Source of the DNA: Streptomyces sp. TLI_146
Lineage (GTDB): Bacteria; Actinomycetota; Actinomycetes; Streptomycetales; Streptomycetaceae
DNA: 64,000 nucleotides
Reading direction: 5' to 3'
NCBI RefSeq assembly: GCF_002846415.1
Contig: NZ_PJMX01000001.1
Coordinates: forward strand, 6,944,001 to 7,008,000
In this document: piece after piece, positions 17,501 to 25,894 of the stretch
How positions within the stretch are numbered: position 1 is the first letter of the stretch
Layout of the letters: the number at the start of each line of letters is the position of its first letter
Translations under genes and position numbers: made by a program
Notes under the pieces: model-generated
What the model was told of the DNA's origin: nothing
Database searches by the model: none
What the model saw: only the letters and a program-made list of their open reading frames with translations

Positions 17501-18321
17501 GCACCCGTACCGAGTACTACTCGCCGGGCGACACCGCCTGGGACCACCTCACCTCCTCCAGCTTCCCGTTCGGCGAGTCGATGACCGACCGGCGCCGCAC
17601 GTACACGGCGGGGGAGAGCCGCCGGGAGAGCTGGTACGACGGGGTCGTCTCCCCGGTCGCCCCGCGCGACACCGACGGCAAGGAGGTCCTCGCCGCCGAA
17701 CGGCAGGGCAACCTGATCGGCTTCGCCGCCGCGATGTGGGGCGACGGCGGGCACTACGCACAGCCCGGCTCCTTCGGCGACGTCGGCGCTCTGGTCCTGC
17801 GCCGCGACGGCGAGGTGATCGGCGAGAGCGCCTGGCCGTTCGGGGTCTTCGAGGTCCCGGCCCAGGACAGCGCCTACGAGCTGGAGCAGCGCGTCGAGAA
17901 GATCGGCGGCCCGGCGAAGGTCTGGCAGCGCTCCACGGGCGTGCGGACGGTGTGGAGGTTCCGCTCGAAGCTCGACGAGAACGTGTACTCGCAGGGCCTC
18001 GGCATCCTCTTCCCGCGCTACTCCCTGCCGGAGGACGGCCTCAAGACCCTCCCGGCGGCCAACGGCCAGCGCATCGGCCTCTCGGTGACGGGCCACGCGG
18101 GATACACCCCGGCGGCCCTCACCTCGGCCCGCCTGTCGTACTCGTACGACGACGGTGCCACCTGGACCGAAGCCGCGGTCACCCACCGCGGCGACTCCTG
18201 GTCGGCCTCGGTCGACCACGCGGGCGCGGCCGGCAGGCAGGTCACCCTGAAGGCCGAACTGACGGACGCCCACGGCAACTCCGTCACGCAGACAGTGACG
18301 CGCGCGTACGACGTGCGGTAG
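14569..18321 (+). CDS. Large secreted S8 (subtilisin-like) serine peptidase
   Basis: 1250 residues from ATG 14569, which is preceded by GGGGAGAG. The first 30 residues are a signal peptide (basic start, hydrophobic core, A-x-A-like cleavage near APPGAATA). A propeptide of about 190 residues follows. The catalytic domain has Asp234 (VLDTGVD), His266 (QGHGTH) and Ser438 (SGTSMAAPHVAG). A PA-like segment appears near residues 815-890 (GAIALVRIP...AVLAYRSS), and beta-rich C-terminal domains complete it. It should be an extracellular protease. No sorting signal or membrane anchor is seen at the C-terminus. The TrmB-LuxR regulator lies divergently upstream, and a strong terminator follows. Confidence 0.95.
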   Translation: MRPISRTALGAATAALAITAVVPSVAAPPGAATAKRPITGGEAAARGQVTVTLVTGDRVLVGRDADGKAVAATALPREDGTTAPVQTRRSGDDLYVYPDSAVAALAAHRADEQLFNVSGLIRQGYDDAHSTTLPLIAVYDPAGARSLAPAPRGATRGPALPAVDGVALKADKAKAADFWADVTAPRSRAANSLKKLWLDRKVEANLDKSTRQVRADLAWAAGYDGKGTKVAVLDTGVDAGHPDLKGRVAAAKNFTDSDTTDDHQGHGTHTTSTVGGSGAASGGRKKGVAPGAALLAGKVLNDSGSGAESWIIAGMQWAVDSGADVVSMSLGSPEPTDCTDPMSTAAEQLAQNNGTLFVVAAGNSGPRQNTVSSPGCAPSVLTVGAVDRDDSTAYFSSRGPAPVSHTLKPEIAAPGVGISAANAGGRGIYAYQSMSGTSMAAPHVAGAAAIVKQRHPDWSARQIKAALVSSAKSDVPGDVRETGGGRLDVKAAIDATVLGAPAVQGGTFNWPQDSGDRTSVDVPYTNTAGRPVTLSLAVQGVTGNDGSRVRSTVAALARRTVTVPAGATVKVPLRLDPAAHLERSQYGDVTGRVLATADGVSVSTPFSLYVQPRTVTLRVKVIDRLGRPASGPSSLDVIGIDDATGERRFNEGAADQIYALRPGSYFLSSFVATPDAGEGATLNDSLTYLGRPQLELTKDTTVVLNARKAHRLALATDRPSEARATTLAFSRAWDGYWLHAGTAAGGSSIKGYYASVEGRAHDGTFEFGSYWRAYAPLVSELRTTDGTVLHPVTAGTGSANLDGTGRARLVDAGSGAPEELKAAGARGAIALVRIPDTDTSVSRAARDAKAAGAVAVLAYRSSPVRWVPSGGFTGPELPVLAVESGEAATLLVELGAGGVELRWKATAKSPYVYNLAFPESGAIGSDRTYRVRDSRLGKAESVYRAMGVATDYVDSTAAHRPSGAAVYSATIDLVPAPGTRTEYYSPGDTAWDHLTSSSFPFGESMTDRRRTYTAGESRRESWYDGVVSPVAPRDTDGKEVLAAERQGNLIGFAAAMWGDGGHYAQPGSFGDVGALVLRRDGEVIGESAWPFGVFEVPAQDSAYELEQRVEKIGGPAKVWQRSTGVRTVWRFRSKLDENVYSQGLGILFPRYSLPEDGLKTLPAANGQRIGLSVTGHAGYTPAALTSARLSYSYDDGATWTEAAVTHRGDSWSASVDHAGAAGRQVTLKAELTDAHGNSVTQTVTRAYDVR

Positions 18322-18332
18322 TCACCACGGTT

Positions 18333-18373
18333 CGCCGGGCGGCCCTGACTGTGGGGGGAAGGGCCGCCCGGCG
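18333..18373 (+). terminator. Hairpin terminator after the S8 peptidase
   Basis: A perfect 13-bp stem (CGCCGGGCGGCCC with GGGCCGCCCGGCG) and a 15-base loop lie 11 bp past the peptidase stop. It insulates the next gene, which has its own start 105 bp downstream. Confidence 0.8.
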
Positions 18374-18477
18374 GAGGCACGTCCGCTCGCCTCCGCGTAC
18401 GGGGTGCGGATTTGTGTGCTGACCACTTTTACCCGTTCCACCGTTTTCGTACGGCCCGTGCGGTGGACAATAAGGGC

Positions 18478-20040
18478 ATGAGTCAGCAGGGGGAGAGGCG
18501 CACCTCGGACGACGACTGGTGGACTCGCCTGTACGACGAGCCCGCCCCGGACAACTCGCCCGCAGCCGCGGGCGACACCCTCGACGACCGCTTCAAGTCC
18601 GTTGCTGAGGCGGTCGGTCCGCCGGTGCCGGACCCCCGGTCCGAGCCACGGCCTCCGCGGTACGCGCCGTGCGTGCCGGAGCAGCCCGCACCGCAGGACC
18701 GAATCGATCCTGCGGATACGGCGGGGCCCGACCCCGAACCCGAGGACAGGCCGGGTCCGGCCCCCCGGGGGATCCTGCCCAGGGCCCCCTGGCAGCAGCC
18801 CGGCGGCACGGCACCGCCCGGCTCCCGCCGCACGGGCGGCTGGTGGGAGCCCGCCGACTCCCTCCCGCCGCTGGGCCCGCCGCCGCCCGGGTACGAGCCC
18901 GCCGTCCCCGCGCCGCCGGCGCGGCCGCCGGAACCCCGCCCTGTCCAGCCGCCACCGGCCCCGCCCGATCCCCCGGCCACTGTCACCGCCCCGCCGGATC
19001 CCCCAGCCACCGTCACCGCACCGCCCGAAGCGGCCCCCGAACCGCCGCCGCCCCCCTCGCCCCGGCCGCGCGTCGGTCATGTGGGGGACCGGCCGCCCAC
19101 CTACGACGCCGAGCCCACCGCGCTGCCCAACGCCCGGCCCGACGGTCTGGAGGAGCTCGTCGCGGACACCGTCCTCGACGGCGCCCGGTACGGGGCGTAC
19201 GTGCTGCGCGCCGCCTCCGTACGCGGCGACTCCGCCCGCTACCGGGGCGAGCCCCGGCGCGACGCCCTGCTCACCGCCCGGTTCGGGAACGGCGAGGACG
19301 CGCTGGTCCTGGTCGCCGTCGCCAGCGGCATGCGGGCCTTCGAGGGCGCGCACCTCGCCGCCGCCGACGCCTGCCGCTGGATCGGCGGCGCCATCGGGCG
19401 CAGCCACGCCCGGCTCGCCGACGACATCAGGGCCGGGCGCCGGCGCGACCTCAAGTCCGGGCTGCACCGGCTCACCGACCGCAGCTACGGCAGGCTGCGC
19501 GCCCGCGCCGCCGAGCTGGGCGCGGAGCCCGAGGAGTACACGGCGGGCCTGCGCTGTCTGCTGCTCTCCGCCGACCCGAGCTGCCGCACCCGGGTCTTCT
19601 TCGGGGTCGGCCCCGGCGGCCTGTTCCGGCTGCGGGCCGGCGTCTGGCAGGACATCGAGCCCGCCCCGCCGGAGCCGGGCGAGGTCACCGGCGCGCCCGT
19701 CGTCGGCTTCGGCTCGCCGCCCGCCGAGACCGCCGAGGGCGACCGGCTCACCATGGACCTGCACACCGTGGAGCCCGCCCGCCCGTACATCGACCCGCCG
19801 CCCCCGCCCGTCGAACCGTTCCGCTTCCGGGCGTCCGTCGCCCGCCCGGGTGACACCCTGCTGCTGTGCAGCGGCGGGCTCGCCGAGCCGCTGCGGGGCG
19901 AGCCCGCGCTGGCGAAGGAGCTGGCCGAACGGTGGGCAGGGAACGGGCCGCCGGGACTGTCCGAGTTCCTCGCGGACGTCCAGCTGAGAGTGAAGGGGTA
20001 CGCCGACGACCGTACGGCAGTCGCCGTCTGGGAGGCGTGA
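18478..20040 (+). CDS. Degenerate PP2C-family protein (probable pseudophosphatase)
   Basis: 520 residues. Residues 1-200 are a Pro/Glu-rich disordered region with repeated PPDPPATVTA units. The C-terminal 300 residues follow the PP2C fold: RGDSARYRGEPRRDALL, LVAVASGMRAFEGAHLAA, GDTLLLCSGGL and YADDRTAVAVW. The usual metal ligands in the VADG and CSDG motifs are Ser (VASG, about residue 283) and Gly (CSGG, about 467). Only the late Asp-Asp pair remains. Catalysis is therefore doubtful, and a binding or scaffold role is likely. The gene starts at ATG 18478 with AAGGG upstream. It is followed 28 bp later by poxB. Confidence 0.85.
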   Translation: MSQQGERRTSDDDWWTRLYDEPAPDNSPAAAGDTLDDRFKSVAEAVGPPVPDPRSEPRPPRYAPCVPEQPAPQDRIDPADTAGPDPEPEDRPGPAPRGILPRAPWQQPGGTAPPGSRRTGGWWEPADSLPPLGPPPPGYEPAVPAPPARPPEPRPVQPPPAPPDPPATVTAPPDPPATVTAPPEAAPEPPPPPSPRPRVGHVGDRPPTYDAEPTALPNARPDGLEELVADTVLDGARYGAYVLRAASVRGDSARYRGEPRRDALLTARFGNGEDALVLVAVASGMRAFEGAHLAAADACRWIGGAIGRSHARLADDIRAGRRRDLKSGLHRLTDRSYGRLRARAAELGAEPEEYTAGLRCLLLSADPSCRTRVFFGVGPGGLFRLRAGVWQDIEPAPPEPGEVTGAPVVGFGSPPAETAEGDRLTMDLHTVEPARPYIDPPPPPVEPFRFRASVARPGDTLLLCSGGLAEPLRGEPALAKELAERWAGNGPPGLSEFLADVQLRVKGYADDRTAVAVWEA

Positions 20041-20068
20041 CGCGGCGGGCCGTGGATGAATGGGAGCC

Positions 20069-21811
20069 ATGGCCAGACAGAACGTGGCAGAGCAGTTCGT
20101 GGACATCCTCGCCCGCGCCGGGGTGCGGCGGATGTACGGGGTCGTCGGCGACAGCCTCAACCCCGTCGTCGACGCCATCCGGCGCAACCGTGCCATCGAC
20201 TGGATCCAGGTCCGCCACGAGGAGGTCGCCGCCTTCGCGGCCGGCGCCGAGGCCCAGCTCAGCGGCACCCTCGCGGCTTGCGCCGGATCCTGCGGCCCCG
20301 GCAATCTCCATCTGATCAACGGCCTCTACGACGCCCACCGCTCGATGGCCCCCGTCCTCGCGCTCGCCTCGCACATCCCCTCGTCCGAGATCGGCCTCGG
20401 CTACTTCCAGGAGACCCACCCCGACCAGCTGTTCCAGGAGTGCTCGCACTACTGCGAGCTCATCTCCAGCCCGAAGCAGATGCCCCGGCTGCTCCAGACG
20501 GCGATCCAGCACGCCATCGGGCGGGGCGGCGTCAGCGTGGTGACGCTCCCGGGCGACGTGGCCTCCGAGCCCGCCCCCGACAAGGCCGTCGAGCACGCGC
20601 TCGTCACCGCGCTGCCGTCGGTGCGGCCCGGCGACGCGGAGATCGAGAAGCTCGCCCGGCTCGTGGACGAGGCCAAACGGGTGACGCTGTTCTGCGGCAG
20701 CGGCACCGCGGGCGCCCACGCGGAGGTGATGGAGTTCGCCGAACGCGTCAAGGCGCCGGTCGGGCACGCCCTGCGCGGCAAGGAGTGGATCCAGTACGAC
20801 AACCCGTACGACGTCGGTATGAGCGGGCTGCTCGGCTACGGCGCCGCCTACGAGGCCACCCACGAGTGCGATCTGCTGATCCTCGTCGGCACCGACTTCC
20901 CGTACAACGCGTTCCTGCCCGACGACGTCAAGATCGTGCAGATCGATGTGCGGCCCGAGCGCCTGGGGCGGCGCTCGCAGCTCGATCTGGCGGTGTGGGG
21001 CGACGCCAAGGAGACGCTGCGCTGTCTGACCCCGCGCGTGAAGGCCAAGACCGACCGGCGCTTCCTGGACAAGATGCTGAAGAAGCACGCCGACGCGCTG
21101 GAGGGCGTCGTCAAGGCGTACACCCGCAAGGTGGAGAAGCATGTGCCGATCCACCCCGAGTACGTGGCCTCCGTACTCGACGAACTCGCCGACGACGACG
21201 CCGTGTTCACCGTCGACACCGGCATGTGCAACGTCTGGGCGGCCCGTTACCTCTCGCCCAACGGCAAGCGCAGGATCATCGGGTCGTTCAGCCACGGTTC
21301 GATGGCGAACGCGCTGCCGCAGGCGATCGGCGCCCAGTTCACCGACCGCGACCGCCAGGTGATCTCGATGTCCGGCGACGGCGGGTTCTCCATGCTGATG
21401 GGCGACTTCCTGACGCTGGTCCAGTACGACCTGCCGGTGAAGATCGTGCTGTTCAACAACTCCTCGCTCGGCATGGTGGAGCTGGAGATGCTGGTGGCCG
21501 GGCTGCCGTCGTACGGCACGAGCAACCACAACCCCGACTTCGCGGCGATCGCCCGCGCGGCCGGTGCGTACGGCGTACGGGTGGAGAAGCCCAAGCAGCT
21601 CGCGGGCGCCCTCAAGGACGCCTTCAAGCACAAGGGGCCCGCCCTGGTCGACGTGGTCACCGACCCCAACGCGCTCTCCATCCCGCCGAAGATCAGCGCC
21701 GAGATGGTGAGCGGCTTCGCGCTCTCCGCGAGCAAGATCGTGCTGGACGGCGGGGTCGGCCGGATGCTCCAGATGGCCCGGTCCAATCTGCGCAACGTGC
21801 CGCGCCCGTAA
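20069..21811 (+). CDS. poxB: Thiamine-diphosphate-dependent pyruvate dehydrogenase (quinone)/oxidase
   Basis: 580 residues from ATG 20069 with GGGAG just upstream; ATG 20060 would add three residues. It has the three-domain layout of TPP enzymes: an N-terminal Pyr domain with the catalytic Glu (VRHEEVAAFAAGAEAQLSG), a central FAD/nucleotide-binding domain and a C-terminal PP domain with GDGGFSMLMGDFLTLVQYDLPVKIVLFNN. It most likely oxidises pyruvate to acetate and CO2, passing electrons to quinone at the membrane. Acetolactate synthase is the main alternative, but the ATTSGPG region is CAGSCGPG and the ends resemble PoxB. Confidence 0.88.
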   Translation: MARQNVAEQFVDILARAGVRRMYGVVGDSLNPVVDAIRRNRAIDWIQVRHEEVAAFAAGAEAQLSGTLAACAGSCGPGNLHLINGLYDAHRSMAPVLALASHIPSSEIGLGYFQETHPDQLFQECSHYCELISSPKQMPRLLQTAIQHAIGRGGVSVVTLPGDVASEPAPDKAVEHALVTALPSVRPGDAEIEKLARLVDEAKRVTLFCGSGTAGAHAEVMEFAERVKAPVGHALRGKEWIQYDNPYDVGMSGLLGYGAAYEATHECDLLILVGTDFPYNAFLPDDVKIVQIDVRPERLGRRSQLDLAVWGDAKETLRCLTPRVKAKTDRRFLDKMLKKHADALEGVVKAYTRKVEKHVPIHPEYVASVLDELADDDAVFTVDTGMCNVWAARYLSPNGKRRIIGSFSHGSMANALPQAIGAQFTDRDRQVISMSGDGGFSMLMGDFLTLVQYDLPVKIVLFNNSSLGMVELEMLVAGLPSYGTSNHNPDFAAIARAAGAYGVRVEKPKQLAGALKDAFKHKGPALVDVVTDPNALSIPPKISAEMVSGFALSASKIVLDGGVGRMLQMARSNLRNVPRP

Positions 21812-22103
21812 GGCCGTTCAGTGGTTGCGTAAGGCAGATGTCCACTCGGCCGTCTGGCGATGGGGTGATCCTTCGTGGTCAGTCCGTCTCCCGGCCGGGT
21901 GGCCGGAAGGCGGGCGCGACCGCAGGCGCATCCGGCCGCGCACGAGCGAATGCGGGGCCGGTGGCCGTTTTCAGCCTGTGACTCGCCTGTGGGTAAGGGG
22001 CGCTGCCATGGAGTGCCCTCCTCGTACGTGACCGCCCCGCATCCGCGCCACGAGCCGTGGAACCGCTCCCGCGGCGTATTCCGTCGGTCGTTGAGGAATC
22101 ACC

Positions 22104-22646
22104 ATGCGTGACGGGGGGTCGGTGGGGCATGCATCCCGTGAGGGTGTTCGAGACGGAAAGGGACGTGGCGACGTGCGGGTGGGGGCTATGACTGAGCGTC
22201 AGGGAGGGGGCGGGCCCGAAATCAACGGGGCGTTCCGGGGAACGGGTGCGCGTGCGGTGCTCCAGGGGCAGCTGCGGCGCAGGGTGGGTCGGTCGGACCT
22301 GACGGCGGTGCCGGAAGTGCGGCGCGCGCTGCGGGAGTTGCTGGGGGACTGGAAGCACCAGGGGCCGGTCGACGTGGCCGAACTGCTCACCTGCGAGCTG
22401 GTGACCAACGCGCTCATACACACGGACGAGGGGGCAGTGGTGACGGCCACCGTGGCACCGGCCGGGCTCCGCGTCGAGGTGCACGACTTCACGCCGGTGC
22501 TGCCCGATCCGTACGTACCGTCCGCCGACGACGGTACGCACGGCCGGGGGCTCCTGCTGGTGCAGGCGCTCGCGGACGCCTGGGGCGTGCGCGCGCACGA
22601 GGCGGGCAAGGTCGTCTGGTTCGAGCTCGGCAGCGGGGCGGCGTAA
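22104..22646 (+). CDS. HATPase_c anti-sigma-type ATP-binding protein
   Basis: 180 residues from ATG 22104, supported by GAGGA seven bases upstream; GTG 22173 and ATG 22188 are alternatives. The ATPase fold shows the N box (LLTCELVTNALIHTDEGAVV) and G1/G2 boxes (VEVHDFTPVLPDP, DGTHGRGLLLVQALADAWGV). This is the RsbW/SpoIIAB-like single-domain family abundant in Streptomyces. It may bind a sigma or anti-anti-sigma factor, but none is adjacent. The first 45 residues are Gly/Arg-rich and not part of the fold. About 290 bp upstream carries no recognisable gene. Confidence 0.87.
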   Translation: MRDGGSVGHASREGVRDGKGRGDVRVGAMTERQGGGGPEINGAFRGTGARAVLQGQLRRRVGRSDLTAVPEVRRALRELLGDWKHQGPVDVAELLTCELVTNALIHTDEGAVVTATVAPAGLRVEVHDFTPVLPDPYVPSADDGTHGRGLLLVQALADAWGVRAHEAGKVVWFELGSGAA

Positions 22647-22665
22647 CCCGCGACGCCGTCCGCGC

Positions 22666-23727
22666 TCAGCCGAACTGCTGCTCCAGATCCTTGAGTTTGC
22701 GCTCCAGGTGGTCCAGGCGCGGCAGCGTCTGGGTGTCGTCCTCGGCCGTGAGGTCGACGGTCCTGGACGCCGTCAGGGACTCAGTGTCCGTGACGGCCTG
22801 AAGGGAGGGCCGGTTGCGAAGGGGCAGCTGTCCCGGCTCTATGGCGGGCTCCGCGACAGCCTTCGGCTGCCCGGAGCCCGCAGTCGCCATGGACGGGACG
22901 TCGACCTGGCGGCCGCCGGGGCGCACCCGGCCCAGGCTGCCGCGGCCCTGTCGGCTGAGCGCCTTCAGATGCGCCCGCTCCAGCTTCTCCTGCTCGCGCC
23001 GGCGCAGCCGGTTCTGCTCCTTGGCCCGCCGGTCCTCGCGTACCTCCTCGACCGCCTCGTCCAGCGTCCGCACCCCCTCCAGGAGCATCAGCGACCAGGC
23101 GCCGAACGTCTCCCGGGGAGCCCGCAGCCACCGGACGATCCGGATCTGCGGCAGCGGCCGCGGCACCAGGCCCTGTTCGCGCAGTGCCGCCCGGCGGGTC
23201 TGCTTCAGCGCGCGGTCGAAGAGCACCGCGGCCGACAGCGACATCCCGGCGAAGAACTGCGGGGCGCCCGCGTGGGCGATGCCGCGCGGCGCGTGCACCC
23301 AGTTGAACCAGGCAGCCGCGCCCGCGAACGTCCACACCAGCAGCCGCGAGCCGAGCGCCGCGTCGCCGTGGCTGGCCTCGCGCACGGCGAGCACCGAGCA
23401 GAACATGGCGGCGCCGTCGAGGCCGAACGGGACGAGGTACTCCCAGCCGTCGGTGAGGCCGAGGTTCTGCCGGCCGAAGCCGACCAGGCCGTGGAAGGAG
23501 AGCGCGGCGGCGACGGCCGCGCAGCAGAACAGCAGCACATAGGAGGCGGTGCCGTAGACGGCTTCCTTGCGGCGGCGGCGCTCCTCGCTGCGCTCCCAGG
23601 TGTCGTCGCCGGACGCGCTCTCACCCGAGCGCTTGCCGCGCGTGAGGACGACCAACGCCACGACGACCCCCACGATCATCACGCCGCCCGGAAGCAGCCA
23701 GTCCAGAGATATGTCGGTCAGTCGCAT
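22666..23727 (-). CDS. DUF2637 membrane protein with C-terminal coiled coil
   Basis: 353 residues. One membrane segment is at residues 10-28, then three to four more from 60 to 170 (VLLFCCAAVAAALSFHGLVGF, LVPFGLDGAAMFCSVLAV, LLVWTFAGAAAWFNW). That is the DUF2637 pattern, also seen in SpdB-type plasmid spread proteins. A basic coiled coil (RREQEKLERAHLKALSRQ) and a low-complexity tail ending LERKLKDLEQQFG follow. The function is unknown. It converges on the ATP-binding protein gene with a 19-bp gap. Confidence 0.82.
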   Translation of the reverse strand: MRLTDISLDWLLPGGVMIVGVVVALVVLTRGKRSGESASGDDTWERSEERRRRKEAVYGTASYVLLFCCAAVAAALSFHGLVGFGRQNLGLTDGWEYLVPFGLDGAAMFCSVLAVREASHGDAALGSRLLVWTFAGAAAWFNWVHAPRGIAHAGAPQFFAGMSLSAAVLFDRALKQTRRAALREQGLVPRPLPQIRIVRWLRAPRETFGAWSLMLLEGVRTLDEAVEEVREDRRAKEQNRLRRREQEKLERAHLKALSRQGRGSLGRVRPGGRQVDVPSMATAGSGQPKAVAEPAIEPGQLPLRNRPSLQAVTDTESLTASRTVDLTAEDDTQTLPRLDHLERKLKDLEQQFG

Positions 23728-23920
23728 GCGGTGTCCCTTGAATCACGTAAGGCGTTCCGGGCGCCATAGTGCTCCTGCCGCACGGGGCCGCAGGCGTTTT
23801 CGGGGCAAGAGACCGCCATTGGCGGTCCATGGCATACGGATAGGTGCGATCTGCTCGAACTGGTGCGGAGGTCAAGCGAGTTGGGTTCGAATCCGGCTCA
23901 CCCGTACGAGTGGCGTGGAT

Positions 23921-24757
23921 TCAGGACGCGGCGCTCAGCTTGGCCACCCGGTCGGCGTCGCAGGTACGCGGACAGGTGACGCAGGTGTCCTCGGGGCGCA
24001 GGGTGTAGAAGAGGCAGCAGCTGGCCCGGTCGCGGGTCGGCAGCGGCTCGCCCGCCGGACCGCTCAGCTCACGGAAGCCGGCGGCGCCCACATACGGCTT
24101 GGTCGAGCCCGGCAGCAGCAGCTCCAGCTCGGCCATCGCCCGCCGCTCCTCGCCGAGCAGCGCCGCCACGTACCAGAGCCCCTCGACGACCTCGTCGGTG
24201 GCCATGCCCCACAGCGCCCGCCGGCCGCGCCGCATCCGGGGCCCGAAGCCGTCGAGGACCGGGCCGAGGTGCTCGGCGACGGCGGCGCGGACCTCGGCGC
24301 GCAGCGCCTCCTCGTCCGGGACGACGTGTGCGCCGGGCAGTGCGGCGGCGGGGTCCCCGGGCAGGCAGGCGAACTCCCGCACCCGCACGGTCAGCCGTCC
24401 GAGCGTGCGCTGGAAGGAGACGTCCTCGACGGGCACGCGCGGCACCCGGCGGTGCAGGAACCACGGCACCGTGATGAGCAGACAGGCGGGCCAGGCGTAG
24501 CGGTGGAAGCCGAAGGAGGCGATGACGTCGGGGCGGGCCCGCTGCCCGTAGTCGCGCAGGACCTGCTCGTCGTCCCAGCCCAGGAAGGCGTCCAGGGCCT
24601 CACCGCCGGAGGCGAGCTGGTGCGCGCCGACCCAGCCGGGGGCTCCGGGGGCCCGCTCGCCGTCCGCGAGCTCGTGGACCCGGACGCCGGGGTAGACGTC
24701 GGCGAGGCGCGCGTAGGACGCGGCCAAGGGGCTCGGGAGCAGCGTGGACACAGTCAT
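23921..24757 (-). CDS. FhuF-like (2Fe-2S) ferric-iron reductase
   Basis: 278 residues. The C-terminus has the FhuF-type iron-sulfur cluster motif CCLFYTLRPEDTCVTCPRTC (Cys-Cys-x10-Cys-x2-Cys). The N-terminal 200 residues match the ferric reductase region (LASYARLADVYPGVRVHELADG...PACLLITVPWFLHRRVPRV). It should reduce ferric iron released from siderophores in the cytoplasm. A near-perfect iron box lies 30 bp upstream of the start codon, so the gene is very likely repressed by iron through a DmdR/IdeR regulator. No siderophore transporter is adjacent. Confidence 0.88.
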   Translation of the reverse strand: MTVSTLLPSPLAASYARLADVYPGVRVHELADGERAPGAPGWVGAHQLASGGEALDAFLGWDDEQVLRDYGQRARPDVIASFGFHRYAWPACLLITVPWFLHRRVPRVPVEDVSFQRTLGRLTVRVREFACLPGDPAAALPGAHVVPDEEALRAEVRAAVAEHLGPVLDGFGPRMRRGRRALWGMATDEVVEGLWYVAALLGEERRAMAELELLLPGSTKPYVGAAGFRELSGPAGEPLPTRDRASCCLFYTLRPEDTCVTCPRTCDADRVAKLSAAS

Positions 24758-24786
24758 GCAGGGACCACCGAATCACGATCGTTTGC

Positions 24787-24801
24787 AGGTAAGGCTTACC
24801 T
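24787..24801. promoter_or_regulatory. Iron box (DmdR/IdeR-type operator)
   Basis: AGGTAAGGCTTACCT is a perfect seven-base inverted repeat around a central G and matches the core of the TTAGGTTAGGCTAACCTAA consensus. It sits 30 bp upstream of the FhuF-like start, at the expected promoter position. It also lies 82 bp upstream of the divergent GntR gene, so it could repress both. Confidence 0.85.
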
Positions 24802-24882
24802 TAGCGGATGCGCGCGATGTTTGAACTGTCGCTTTGTCCGCCTATGGTGCTGGGGGAATACCGAGCGGTAGGAGGGCCTGGG

Positions 24883-25656
24883 GTGGAGCAGGGCAGAGCA
24901 CGCGAGACGGCGGTGCCGCCGTTCGGGTCTGCCCGTGTGCCCGCGCAGGCCCGGGCGGAGGGTGACCCTTTCGAGGCGGTACGGGGTGGTGGGGCGCGCG
25001 GTGAGCACACCCACAGCGAGCCGCCCGCGCCCCAGGTCCGCCGCTACTCCGTACGCGGTCAGATCCTGGAGGCGCTGCGGGCCGCGCTGGTCGACGGCGA
25101 GCTGGTGCCGGGCGAGGTGTACTCGGCGCCGGTGCTCGGCGAGCGGTTCGGCGTCTCGGCCACCCCGGTGCGCGAGGCGATGCAGCGCCTGGCCTCCGAG
25201 GGCGCCGTCGAGGTCGTCCCGAACCGGGGCTTCCGGGTCACCGAGCGGGGCCCGCGCGAGCTGGCCGAGCTGGCCGAGGTGCGCGCGCTGATCGAGGTCC
25301 CGGTGATGCTGCGGCTGGCCCGGTCCGTGCCCGCCGCGCGCTGGGCCGAGCTGCGGCCGCTGGCGGAGGCGACGACGGTGGCGGCGGCGGTGGGGGACCG
25401 GGCGGGGTACGCGGAGTCGGACCGGGCGTTCCACCGCGCGGTGCTCGCGCTCGCCGGGAACGAGCAGCTGCTCCAGGTGGCCGAGGACCTCCACCGGCGG
25501 TCGCAGTGGCCGCTGACGGCTGCGCCGGTTGCCCGTCGGGGGGAGCTGGTGGCGGATGCGGCGGAGCACCTGGCGTTGCTGGACGCGTTGATCGCACAGG
25601 ATCTGACGGTTGTTCAGACCCTTGTGCGGGAGCACTTCACGGGGTCCGCGCTGTAA
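24883..25656 (+). CDS. GntR/FadR-family transcriptional regulator
   Basis: 257 residues from GTG 24883 with GGAGG eight to nine bases upstream. The winged HTH is at about residues 50-115 (RRYSVRGQILEALRAALVDGELVPGEVYSAPVLGERFGVSATPVREAMQRLASEGAVEVVPNRGFRV). A helical FCD effector domain with Asp/His metal-ligand candidates (SDRAFHRAVL, AAEHLALLDALIAQD) completes it. The ligand is unknown. It is divergent from the FhuF-like gene across the iron box. A dense repeat array follows the stop. Confidence 0.9.
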   Translation: MEQGRARETAVPPFGSARVPAQARAEGDPFEAVRGGGARGEHTHSEPPAPQVRRYSVRGQILEALRAALVDGELVPGEVYSAPVLGERFGVSATPVREAMQRLASEGAVEVVPNRGFRVTERGPRELAELAEVRALIEVPVMLRLARSVPAARWAELRPLAEATTVAAAVGDRAGYAESDRAFHRAVLALAGNEQLLQVAEDLHRRSQWPLTAAPVARRGELVADAAEHLALLDALIAQDLTVVQTLVREHFTGSAL

Positions 25657-25690
25657 CGCTGCGCGGCGGGTGCGGGTCCGTGGTGGCTGA

Positions 25691-25894
25691 TCGCGCAGTT
25701 CCCCGCGCTCCTTTTTGGCCCGGGGTTTGTCTGCGGGTGTGTGGCCGGTTGCTCGCGCAGTTCCCCGCGCCCCTGGAAACCCTCGTTCGTCTGCGGACCG
25801 TGCCCGCTTCTCGCGCAGTTCCCCGCGCCCCTTTTTGGCCCGGGGTTTGTCTGCGGGTGTGTGGCCGGTTGCTCGCGCAGTTCCCCGCGCCCCT
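25691..25894. repeat. Two 84-bp direct repeats built on a GCGCAGTTCCCCGCGC core
   Basis: Positions 25691-25774 and 25811-25894 are the same 84 bp, exactly 120 bp apart, with one mismatch (T/C at 25709/25829). Each copy contains the core GCGCAGTTCCCCGCGC twice, so four copies face forward here. The same core recurs at 35.99 and 36.05 kb. Such cores are common intergenic repeats in Streptomyces chromosomes. The block fills most of the gap between the convergent GntR and TPR-like genes. Confidence 0.85.

Noticed and set aside
15493..18273. 926-codon open frame antisense to the S8 peptidase
   Set aside because: No recognisable domain, composition of a shadow frame, and the plus strand holds a clear peptidase.
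23830..23910. tRNA-like 3' end (GGTTCGAATCC at about 23884-23894) near the DUF2637 gene
   Set aside because: The T-stem pairs poorly and no complementary acceptor arm or anticodon arm lies upstream, so it is not a tRNA gene. A decayed attachment-site remnant is possible, but there is no integrase or second copy.
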